Shown piece by piece: positions 7,214 through 12,550 of a stretch of 13,897 nt of DNA. The notes beneath the pieces were generated by a model. It saw only the letters and a program-made list of their open reading frames with translations. It searched no databases and was not told the origin of the DNA. The first letter of the stretch is position 1. Each line of letters starts with the position of its first letter. Both the position numbers and the translations under genes were made by a program. The DNA is from CAADGU01 sp964581605 (lineage in GTDB: Bacteria; Chloroflexota; Anaerolineae; Promineifilales; Promineifilaceae), in assembly GCA_964581605.1 (NCBI GenBank), contig CAZOPF010000132.1, positions 1-13,897 on the forward strand. Reading direction: 5' to 3'.

Positions 7214-7510
7214 ATGAGTGATGATAAACTGCAAACACGACCTTGGGATGCTGCCGAACATCTCGAAACTGACGATGATATGATTGCCTATCTGGATGCT
7301 GCGTTAGAAGACGGTGATCCAGCACTGATCGTAGCTGTCCTGGGGAATATCGCTCGTGCCAAAGGCATGACCCAAATCGCTCGTAGCACAGGCTTAGGAC
7401 GCGAAAGCCTCTATAAGGCACTGTCTCCGACTGGCAATCCGGAGTTTGCAACGATTCTTAAGGTGGTGCGGGCGCTTGGTTTAAAGTTTCATGTTCAAAC
7501 AGCAGGCTAA
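7214..7510 (+). CDS. HigA-like HTH antitoxin (addiction module antidote protein)
   Basis: This 98-residue protein pairs with the toxin just upstream. An acidic N-terminal part (residues 14-36, ending YLDAALEDGDPALI) is followed by a helix-turn-helix: NIARAKGMTQIARSTGLGRESLYKAL (about 45-70), then NPEFATILKVVRALGLKF. This is the signature of the putative addiction module antidote family (Xre/HigA-like). It should bind and neutralise the toxin and repress the shared promoter, probably at the palindrome 6888-6903. GAGG at 7202-7205, overlapping the toxin stop, is eight bases from the ATG, so translation of the two genes is probably coupled. Its stop lies only 23 bp from the end of cimA fragment B. 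Confidence 0.9.
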   Translation: MSDDKLQTRPWDAAEHLETDDDMIAYLDAALEDGDPALIVAVLGNIARAKGMTQIARSTGLGRESLYKALSPTGNPEFATILKVVRALGLKFHVQTAG

Positions 7511-7533
7511 GGCCGTTACCCATTTACTCTCCT

Positions 7534-7860
7534 CTATTTCCCGCTCAACAGCGCAAACTCCATACTATCCGTCAAGGCCTGCCAGCTGGCTTCGATGATG
7601 TTGGTGCTGGCCCCCACCGTTGACCAGGTTTTGTTGCCCAGGCGGGTATCAATGAGCACACGGGTGGTCGCGGCCGTGGCGTTTTCCCCATCCAGAATGC
7701 GCACTTTGTAATCTACCAGTTTCACGCCGCTGAGGGTGGGGTAGACATCCACCAACGCCTTGCGCAGGGCGGCGTCCAGGGCGTTCACCGGGCCGTTGCC
7801 TTCGGCGACGGTGTGCATCCGTTTGGGGCCGACGCGCACTTTGACGATGGCTTCGGCATT
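7534..7860 (-). pseudogene. 5'-truncated cimA 3'-end fragment, copy B (recent)
   Basis: Positions 7582-7857 are identical, base for base by eye (276 bp), to 9471-9746 of the intact cimA. The frame covers roughly the last 107 residues, part of the C-terminal dimerisation/regulatory domain. Homology stops abruptly at 7858-7860, leaving no start or catalytic domain. The last 48 bases differ from cimA at several sites: this copy ends ALTDSMEFALLSGK and the intact gene ALADSMEYALLKGH. A GTG inside the fragment could start a 101-residue peptide, but expression is doubtful. The fragment separates the toxin-antitoxin pair from the exported-protein pair. Confidence 0.93.
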
Positions 7861-7916
7861 CCAGATAGAGACGCATCAATCAAAACTGACGAGTTGCCAC
7901 GCTTCTTGACGAATCA

Positions 7917-7931
7917 GGGGGGCGGGGGGGG
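7917..7931. other. G-tract (6 G, C, 8 G)
   Basis: An almost pure G run lies about 60 bp downstream of the 5' break of cimA fragment B and 85 bp before the exported-protein gene. It is unlike anything nearby and would be prone to slippage. It lacks the four spaced G runs of a canonical intramolecular quadruplex. No function is assigned. Confidence 0.6.
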
Positions 7932-7961
7932 TATAAAATAGGTTACGTAACAAAGGGGTAT

Positions 7962-8011
7962 TTGTATCCATAGCCTATGGGTATAATGTGACATCATTAC
8001 GATGGAGGTGA
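7962..8011 (+). promoter_or_regulatory. Promoter, dyad and strong ribosome-binding site of the exported-protein gene
   Basis: TATAAT at 7982-7987 is a consensus -10 box, preceded by TTGTAT at 7962-7967 with a short 14-bp spacer, so recognition may depend on the -10 region or an activator. A perfect dyad, CCATAG-C-CTATGG (7968-7980), fills the spacer and is a candidate operator. GGAGGTGA (8004-8011) leaves six bases between GGAGG and the ATG at 8015, the strongest Shine-Dalgarno in the window. Confidence 0.55.
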
Positions 8012-8014
8012 AAA

Positions 8015-8743
8015 ATGATACAAACCATAAATAGCAGGCCATCGGGCTTAAAGTATGTGGCAAAATCCAAAGGGATAGAAACAATTCTACTCACTACATT
8101 TATTATCGTGTTTGTTGCAATTATGTTAGCAGTAAAGCCAAGAGTTGGATTTGCAGCCACTAATGTTGGGCAAGCATTCGGTAACCTCTTGGTCAGTTCT
8201 GTTAGAGGTACGAGAGTAGATATTTGGACTGCATCCCATCCAAGTGGGTACGTTGGAATAGCAGGGCTGACGGGGATATGTACCGGGGAACCATGTGGTA
8301 CCTCACAAGGCTTTTTTGAAACCGGGTTTATTAAAGGGACGATTACTCCTGTTGATAATCAGTTACAACAATTTGTGGCTTATAAAAACCCTAATTTGAT
8401 TGTCATTAATATTTTTAACCTGGGAAATTTGAATAACAACTCGTGGTACACTTTTCAGACGCTTTATAGCAACTCAGCATCAAGGTGGGAGGCTTGGCGT
8501 GGTAGTGTTCCCGTATTTTATACAACAGCACTGTCTTTTACTTCTGGGGCCAGGGTAGTGTGCGGCGCTGAAGGGCAAGGAGATGGAATAAACCCTCCGC
8601 TCGGCACTCAATGCAACAATATGCGATATAAAGTTGGAAGCGGGAGTTGGACACTTTATGACTACACATATACTCAGATACAAGGTCCGTATTGTGTTGT
8701 CAAACCCTATGGTTATAGTGTACTTGGTTATGGGCCTTGCTAG
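8015..8743 (+). CDS. Unrecognised exported protein with six cysteines (accessory cargo)
   Basis: I do not recognise this 242-residue protein. Residues 1-20 are polar and basic, 22-40 are strongly hydrophobic (ILLTTFIIVFVAIMLAV), and VGFAAT (44-49) offers a signal peptidase site. It is thus either secreted or anchored by one helix. The rest is rich in Gly, Ser, Thr, Asn and aromatic residues, as in beta-rich extracellular proteins. It carries exactly six cysteines (89, 94, 183, 200, 227 and the last residue 242), all beyond the signal, which suggests three disulfides or a C-terminal pair. Base composition is visibly more AT-rich than the flanking chromosomal genes, and ACGGCCGT is absent, both signs of transfer. 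It has its own strong promoter and ribosome-binding site, and is followed 74 bp on by another membrane-anchored small protein. Function unknown. Confidence 0.8.
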   Translation: MIQTINSRPSGLKYVAKSKGIETILLTTFIIVFVAIMLAVKPRVGFAATNVGQAFGNLLVSSVRGTRVDIWTASHPSGYVGIAGLTGICTGEPCGTSQGFFETGFIKGTITPVDNQLQQFVAYKNPNLIVINIFNLGNLNNNSWYTFQTLYSNSASRWEAWRGSVPVFYTTALSFTSGARVVCGAEGQGDGINPPLGTQCNNMRYKVGSGSWTLYDYTYTQIQGPYCVVKPYGYSVLGYGPC

Positions 8744-8817
8744 AAAAATAACAGGCATTAAATCCCACAAGTTGTTTATATTTGGAGATTAGAGATACCC
8801 AATATAAGAGATAGCAA

Positions 8818-9357
8818 ATGAAACCCCGAAAAATAGTCATGCTTTGCCTGGGAATAGGCATCATCATAGCAGTAAGCCTGATAGCATTTAACGAGATTGA
8901 GGCCAGCAAAAGCCCACCTATACAACCAACCCTTGCGCCAACCTTGCGTCCAGAGGAGCCAGAGGGCGATCCCGCCTCGACATCCCCTCCCCTTGCCCAA
9001 CCCCTGGAGAGTGAAGAACAGGTTATTGAACAAGTTTTGTACTATGATTCTGTATGGGCAACATGGGAGACACCCTGGTCTATAGAGACAGTGCTTTCTG
9101 ATCCGCAGCGTTTGACTATTGAACGTTATGAGAGTCGCTCGGCCGAAGGTGCAGCATCGGCATACCCTGAATGGTACTCACCTGAAATTGAAGCGGATGC
9201 AGGTCTGGTCTGGGCTGTCACGATTAAGGGACATGTTCAAGTTGCGGTCATTGGCGGAGAAGCTGGAATGACTTATGATGGTGTGACGTATGTCATTTCC
9301 AGCAGGACTGGTAATCTGTTGGGAATTCGGACAGGGTTGCCATTGCTTGATAAGTAG
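8818..9357 (+). CDS. Unrecognised membrane-anchored protein with Pro-rich linker (accessory cargo)
   Basis: I do not recognise this 179-residue protein. MKPRKIVML and a hydrophobic stretch (about 7-24) form an N-terminal anchor or uncleaved signal. Residues 30-65 are a Pro/Glu-rich linker (PPIQPTLAPTLRPEEPEG). The outer domain (about 66-179) ends LVWAVTIKGHVQVAVIGG and YVISSRTGNLLGIRTG. The order strand (VWAVTIKG), strand, then V-I-S-S-R-T-G-N-L-L resembles the PepSY-like or lipoprotein folds in which a strand ends in D-x-x-T-G-x-L; this is a weak resemblance only. A poor AGAGAT site precedes the ATG. It follows the exported protein at 8015 on the same strand and may be co-transcribed. Its stop is 65 bp from the end of the convergent cimA, and that gap holds only a weak 6-bp stem (9369-9386). 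Confidence 0.75.
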   Translation: MKPRKIVMLCLGIGIIIAVSLIAFNEIEASKSPPIQPTLAPTLRPEEPEGDPASTSPPLAQPLESEEQVIEQVLYYDSVWATWETPWSIETVLSDPQRLTIERYESRSAEGAASAYPEWYSPEIEADAGLVWAVTIKGHVQVAVIGGEAGMTYDGVTYVISSRTGNLLGIRTGLPLLDK

Positions 9358-9422
9358 TATGAGCAAGCAATATCTGGGTTGATATTCAAGATGACAGATT
9401 TTGGGTTTTTACACTGTTTTGC

Positions 9423-10985
9423 TTAATGCCCTTTTAGCAGCGCATACTCCATACTGTCGGCCAGTGCCTGCCAGCTGGCTTCGATGATGTTGGTGCTGGC
9501 CCCCACCGTTGACCAGGTTTTGTTGCCCAGGCGGGTATCAATGAGCACACGGGTGGTCGCGGCCGTGGCGTTTTCCCCATCCAGAATGCGCACTTTGTAA
9601 TCTACCAGTTTCACGCCGCTGAGGGTGGGGTAGACATCCACCAACGCCTTGCGCAGGGCGGCGTCCAGGGCGTTCACCGGGCCGTTGCCTTCGGCGACGG
9701 TGTGCATCCGTTTGGGGCCGACGCGCACTTTGACGATGGCTTCGGCGTTCAGGCCACGGCCGCGCCGCTGCTGCACATCCACCCGGTAATCAATCACTTC
9801 AAACGGCGGCACATACGCCGGATGGGTGCGGCGCAGCATGAGTTCTACCGACGCCTCCGCCCCTTCAAAGGTGAAGCCGCTCGCCTCCAACTGTTTAATT
9901 TGCTCCAACACACCGCGCAAATCCAACCCTTCGGTGCTGATGCCAAATTGGGCGGCCTTATCCACCAGATTGCCCCGCCCGGACAGTTCGGAGACGACGC
10001 TGCGCTGCTGGTTGCCCACCAGCGTTGGTTCGATGTGCTGGTAGCTGAGTGGGTTTTTGAGCATGGCGGCGACGTGAATGCCGCCTTTGTGAGCAAACGC
10101 GCTTTTACCTACGAAAGGTTGGTGGTCGTCCAGTTCCAGGTTGGCAACTTCGGCCACGTAGCGGGAGAGTTCGGTCAATCGCGCCAACTGCTCTTCGCTG
10201 ACGCACTCATACCCCATCTTGAGCTGCAAGTCGGGGATGATGCTGCACAGGTTGGCGTTAGCCACGCGCTCGCCGTAACCGTTGATGGTGCCCTGTACCT
10301 GCGTGGCGCCCAGGCGCACGGCCGTGAGCGTATTCGCCACCGCACACTCGCCATCATCATGCGTGTGGATGCCAATCGCCACTTTTGGCCCCAACTCTTC
10401 GCGCACATTGCGGATGATCTCCTCCACCTCCCAGGGCAGCGTGCCGCCGTTGGTGTCACACAAGACCACGCTGTCCGCACCGTTGACGGCCGCTGCCTTC
10501 AACGTGGCCGTGGCATATTCCGGGTTCGCTTTGTAGCCATCGAAGAAATGTTCGGCGTCATACACCACCTCTTTGTCAAACGATTTGCAGTAGGCCACAC
10601 TCTCGCCAATCATCGCCAGATTTTCTGCCATCGTCGCTTCCAGCACATCGGTGACGTGCAAATCCCAGCTTTTGCCCACCAGGGTGATGACCGGCGTGTG
10701 GGCCTCAATCAGCAGGCGCAAATTGGCGTCTTCGGCGGGTGTGACCCCCTTGCGCCGGGTGCTGCCAAAAGCGGCAATTTTGGCATGTTGCCATGCCATG
10801 GTGGCTGCCCGTTGGAAAAATTCAATATCCTTTGGGTTCGACCCCGGCCAGCCACCTTCGATGTAATCAATGCCAAATTCATCCAGCTTTTTGGCAATTT
10901 TCAGCTTGTCGTCCAACGAAAGGGAAATCCCCTCGCGTTGTGTCCCGTCCCGCAGGGTTGTGTCATAAAGGAAGATTTTGGTCAT
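9423..10985 (-). CDS. cimA: Citramalate synthase (CimA, type II)
   Basis: This 520-residue protein condenses pyruvate and acetyl-CoA to (R)-citramalate, the first step of threonine-independent isoleucine synthesis. MTKIFLYDTTLRDGTQ, GIDYIEGGWPGSNPKD and HTHDDGECAVANT (207-219, with zinc-binding histidines) are typical of the citramalate synthase family (TIGR00977-like) and differ from LeuA. The N-terminal TIM barrel spans about 1-275; the last about 135 residues are a LeuA-type dimerisation/regulatory domain, the usual site of feedback control. The start was chosen at MTKIF: AAGGG (10991-10995) sits five bases upstream, and the longer frame from 11015 adds ten unlikely residues. The gene is downstream of leuD on the same strand, separated by 314 bp of repeats. 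Its 3' end is duplicated twice downstream (7534-7860 and 6648-6821). Its final residues (YALLKGH) differ from both copies, so the present tail may have arrived with inserted DNA. Confidence 0.93.
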   Translation of the reverse strand: MTKIFLYDTTLRDGTQREGISLSLDDKLKIAKKLDEFGIDYIEGGWPGSNPKDIEFFQRAATMAWQHAKIAAFGSTRRKGVTPAEDANLRLLIEAHTPVITLVGKSWDLHVTDVLEATMAENLAMIGESVAYCKSFDKEVVYDAEHFFDGYKANPEYATATLKAAAVNGADSVVLCDTNGGTLPWEVEEIIRNVREELGPKVAIGIHTHDDGECAVANTLTAVRLGATQVQGTINGYGERVANANLCSIIPDLQLKMGYECVSEEQLARLTELSRYVAEVANLELDDHQPFVGKSAFAHKGGIHVAAMLKNPLSYQHIEPTLVGNQQRSVVSELSGRGNLVDKAAQFGISTEGLDLRGVLEQIKQLEASGFTFEGAEASVELMLRRTHPAYVPPFEVIDYRVDVQQRRGRGLNAEAIVKVRVGPKRMHTVAEGNGPVNALDAALRKALVDVYPTLSGVKLVDYKVRILDGENATAATTRVLIDTRLGNKTWSTVGASTNIIEASWQALADSMEYALLKGH

Positions 10986-11017
10986 AATGGCCCTTATAAA
11001 TAGAGAATGTGCCAAAG

Positions 11018-11125
11018 TGTCATTCCGAGAGCCCGTGCTGAGGTCTTCCGAAGTATCTTCCGAGGAATCTCTACCCGGTTAGTTGTAAGGGATTCCTCAC
11101 TTTGAAGACTCCGTTCGGAATGACA
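11018..11125. repeat. Dispersed 108-bp hairpin element with TGTCATTCCGA termini (MITE-like)
   Basis: The ends are perfect 11-bp inverted repeats, TGTCATTCCGA (11018-11028) and TCGGAATGACA (11115-11125). Inside, GAGGAATC (11062-11069) pairs with GATTCCTC (11091-11098), and CTTCCGA is repeated. Elements reading TGTCATTCCGAG...GAGGAATCTC...GGATTCCTC...CGGAATGACA are familiar dispersed non-coding repeats of many bacterial genomes. It occupies the leuD-cimA gap next to the cimA start, so it may affect the cimA leader or the upstream transcript. Confidence 0.85.
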
Positions 11126-11168
11126 GAACTCTTTGGCTCTGTGGAATCTCCGATTTCGGTAATGTCTT

Positions 11169-11277
11169 AAGTTTTTCGCCATGACTACAGCGGATAAAGA
11201 ATTGAACGGATTCCCCGCTGGAAATTTATCTGCTTATTCCTCCATCCGTTGTAGTCTCAAGGGAATGGCGAAAACTT
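11169..11277. repeat. Second long imperfect inverted repeat in the leuD-cimA gap
   Basis: AAGTTTTTCGCCAT (11169-11182) and GACTACAGCGGAT (11183-11195) pair with ATCCGTTGTAGTC (11244-11256) and ATGGCGAAAACTT (11265-11277), with one extra T and an 8-base insertion (11257-11264) in the right arm. Within it, AGCGGATAAA (11189-11198) could instead pair with TTTATCTGCT (11225-11234), so two competing folds exist. The GAACGGATT and ATCCGTTGTAGTC motifs resemble common dispersed repeats. The element may be mobile debris or a leader structure; no function can be assigned. Confidence 0.65.
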
Positions 11278-11292
11278 TGTGGCACTACCCGA

Positions 11293-11315
11293 TTTCCAAT
11301 CACCAATCTCCAATC
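11293..11315. repeat. Short 7-bp repeat array overlapping the leuD stop
   Basis: TTTCCAA, TCACCAA and TCTCCAA occur in succession with a 7-bp period, related to the heptamers at 4371-4416. The leuD stop codon and the codons for its last residues (IGDW) lie in this array. Confidence 0.6.
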
Positions 11316-11914
11316 GTGTTCACACGCGCCGGATGTGCCGCCTCATATTCAGCGATGCGTGTTTCCTGCTTAAGCAGGTAGCCTAGCTGATCCAGCCCTT
11401 CGAGCAGGCAGGTTTTGCTGAAGGCGTCAATGGGGAAGGGAACAGCACGGCCGTCTGGCAGCATCACCGTCTGTTTTTCCAAATCTATCGTTACCTGCGT
11501 CGTCGGGTCTTCCGCCACCAGGCTGAGAAGCTGGCGGTGGGTGGCCTCGTCTACGATGACGGGCAGCAGGCCGTTTTTGAGCGAGTTGTTGCGGAAAATA
11601 TCGGCGAAACTGGTGCTGATGACGGCCGTAAAACCATAATCCATCAATGACCAGGGCGCGTGTTCCCGGCTGGAACCGCAGCCAAAATTATCACCTGCCA
11701 GCAAAATGTTAGCTCCCTGTGCCTCCGGTTGGTTCAGGGCAAAATCCGGGTTGGGCGAGCCATCCTCGCGGTAACGCCAGTGGTAAAACAAGTTTTTCCC
11801 CAGCCCTTGTTTGCTAATCGTCTTCAAGAACTGCGCCGGAATAATCTGATCCGTATCAATGTTCTCTATCGGAATCGCCACCAGGTGGCTGGTTAAAGTC
11901 GTAAATGGTTGCAT
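11300..11914 (-). CDS. leuD: 3-isopropylmalate dehydratase small subunit
   Basis: This 204-residue protein is the swivelling small subunit of isopropylmalate isomerase, which works with LeuC to interconvert 2- and 3-isopropylmalate; related enzymes also act on citramalate. Family features are clear: IPIENIDTDQIIPAQFLK (15-32), LLAGDNFGCGSSREHAPW (71-88), FADIFRNNSLKNGLLP (102-117), and a C-terminal LLEGLDQLGYLL. The length is normal. GAGGAG (11921-11926) lies six bases before the ATG, a good ribosome-binding site. The last residues after HPAR (VNTIGDW) are encoded partly by a 7-bp repeat and are probably not conserved. It is third in the leuC - unknown protein - leuD - cimA order. Confidence 0.95.
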   Translation of the reverse strand: MQPFTTLTSHLVAIPIENIDTDQIIPAQFLKTISKQGLGKNLFYHWRYREDGSPNPDFALNQPEAQGANILLAGDNFGCGSSREHAPWSLMDYGFTAVISTSFADIFRNNSLKNGLLPVIVDEATHRQLLSLVAEDPTTQVTIDLEKQTVMLPDGRAVPFPIDAFSKTCLLEGLDQLGYLLKQETRIAEYEAAHPARVNTIGDW

Positions 11915-11934
11915 GGTTTTCTCCTCAAAAATTC

Positions 11935-11993
11935 AACGCAGAGGCGCAGAGACGCTGAGAAATTAAGCCTCTGCACCTCCGCGTCTCTGCGTT
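11935..11993. repeat. Dispersed CGCAGAG hairpin repeat
   Basis: AACGCAGAGGCGCAGAGACGC on the left and its near-complement GCCTCTGCACCTCCGCGTCTCTGCGTT on the right (11967-11993) form a long imperfect hairpin around AAATTAA. It lies upstream of the leuD ribosome-binding site and supplies the stop and about the last nine codons (QRRGGAEA) of the preceding gene. The same family occurs at 784-809. Confidence 0.85.
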
Positions 11994-12466
11994 AAAAAAA
12001 GCTGGTCGTGGCGTTTGGCGGAATAGGGGATGCAAGCCGACGGCCGTGCCAGCGCCACTTTGACCACCCCATCCTCTTCCAACGACTGCAGAAATTCCAG
12101 TTGGAAATAGTCGGCCAGCCAGGCGCCGTCCTGGAAATAGTTGGGGGCGTGGCAAAGCAGACGGCCGTACCGTTCCACCTGCACTTCGCCAATCAACGTG
12201 CGCAGCCCCACACGGGCCAGCACCTCTTTTTTCAGGTGATATTTGTTCAGCCCCAAGAGCGGGATACGCACACGGCCGTGACTGGCCTGATACAGTTTAT
12301 TCGCCACCGGAATCTCTTCCCGTGTCACACCCAACAAACCGTGCGGCCGAAATTGGGACAGGTCGCCCGCCAGCACCAGCCCGGCCGCCTCATCCACCTG
12401 CGATAATAACTGCCGCAGGAATTCGACCGCGTATTTGACCTGTACGTGATAGGTGGGATTGTCCAT
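11963..12466 (-). CDS. Unrecognised 167-residue protein within the leuC-leuD cluster
   Basis: I do not recognise this protein. It starts at the ATG giving MDNPTYHVQVKYAVEF, has no signal peptide or membrane segment, and looks like a soluble mixed alpha/beta protein. Notable stretches are VKYAVEFLRQLLSQVDEAAGL (10-30), GRVRIPLLGLNKYHLKKEVL (64-83) and RYGRLLCHAPNYFQDGAWLADYF (99-121). Codon composition and repeated ACGGCCGT sites (12040, 12161, 12272) match the neighbouring chromosomal genes, so it appears native. It sits 81 bp after leuC and 48 bp before leuD on the same strand, so it is probably co-transcribed; a link to isomerase function or its control is a guess from position. Its C-terminal LTQRRGGAEA comes from a dispersed repeat, so the original end was probably earlier. 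The ribosome-binding site is weak. Confidence 0.75.
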   Translation of the reverse strand: MDNPTYHVQVKYAVEFLRQLLSQVDEAAGLVLAGDLSQFRPHGLLGVTREEIPVANKLYQASHGRVRIPLLGLNKYHLKKEVLARVGLRTLIGEVQVERYGRLLCHAPNYFQDGAWLADYFQLEFLQSLEEDGVVKVALARPSACIPYSAKRHDQLFLTQRRGGAEA

Positions 12467-12481
12467 GAGGCGCTCACTGTT

Positions 12482-12550
12482 GTACGGGCGAGGCAGGCAG
12501 GCGACAACTACTCCTGCAAGACGGATTTGTACCCGCCTGCCTCGCCCCTA
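12482..12550. repeat. Inverted-repeat element abutting the leuC stop
   Basis: GGGCGAGGCAGGC (12486-12498) is perfectly complementary to GCCTGCCTCGCCC (12535-12547), giving a 13-bp GC-rich stem around a 36-base loop. The right arm touches the leuC TAG stop (12548-12550). GTAGGGGCGA-type inverted elements are common dispersed repeats. Here it could also act as a transcript-stabilising or partially terminating hairpin between leuC and the next gene. Confidence 0.7.

Noticed and set aside
7534..7839. Functional 101-residue stand-alone regulatory-domain protein from cimA fragment B
   Set aside because: It begins at an internal GTG with no ribosome-binding site and breaks off mid-domain; a truncated copy explains it better.
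7917..7931. G-quadruplex regulatory element
   Set aside because: Only two G runs separated by one C, so a standard four-run quadruplex cannot form; kept only as a G-tract.
9369..9386. Terminator between the cargo gene and cimA (AATATC/GATATT stem)
   Set aside because: Only six AT-rich pairs and no adjacent T run; too weak to call.
6648..9422. Integron or transposon organisation
   Set aside because: No integrase, transposase, attC-like sites or terminal inverted repeats were found around the cargo; the repeated units are pieces of cimA.
9702..11003. 433-codon open frame on the plus strand opposite cimA
   Set aside because: It is antisense to a clear citramalate synthase, its translation has no recognisable motifs and a His/Gln/Arg-rich shadow composition.
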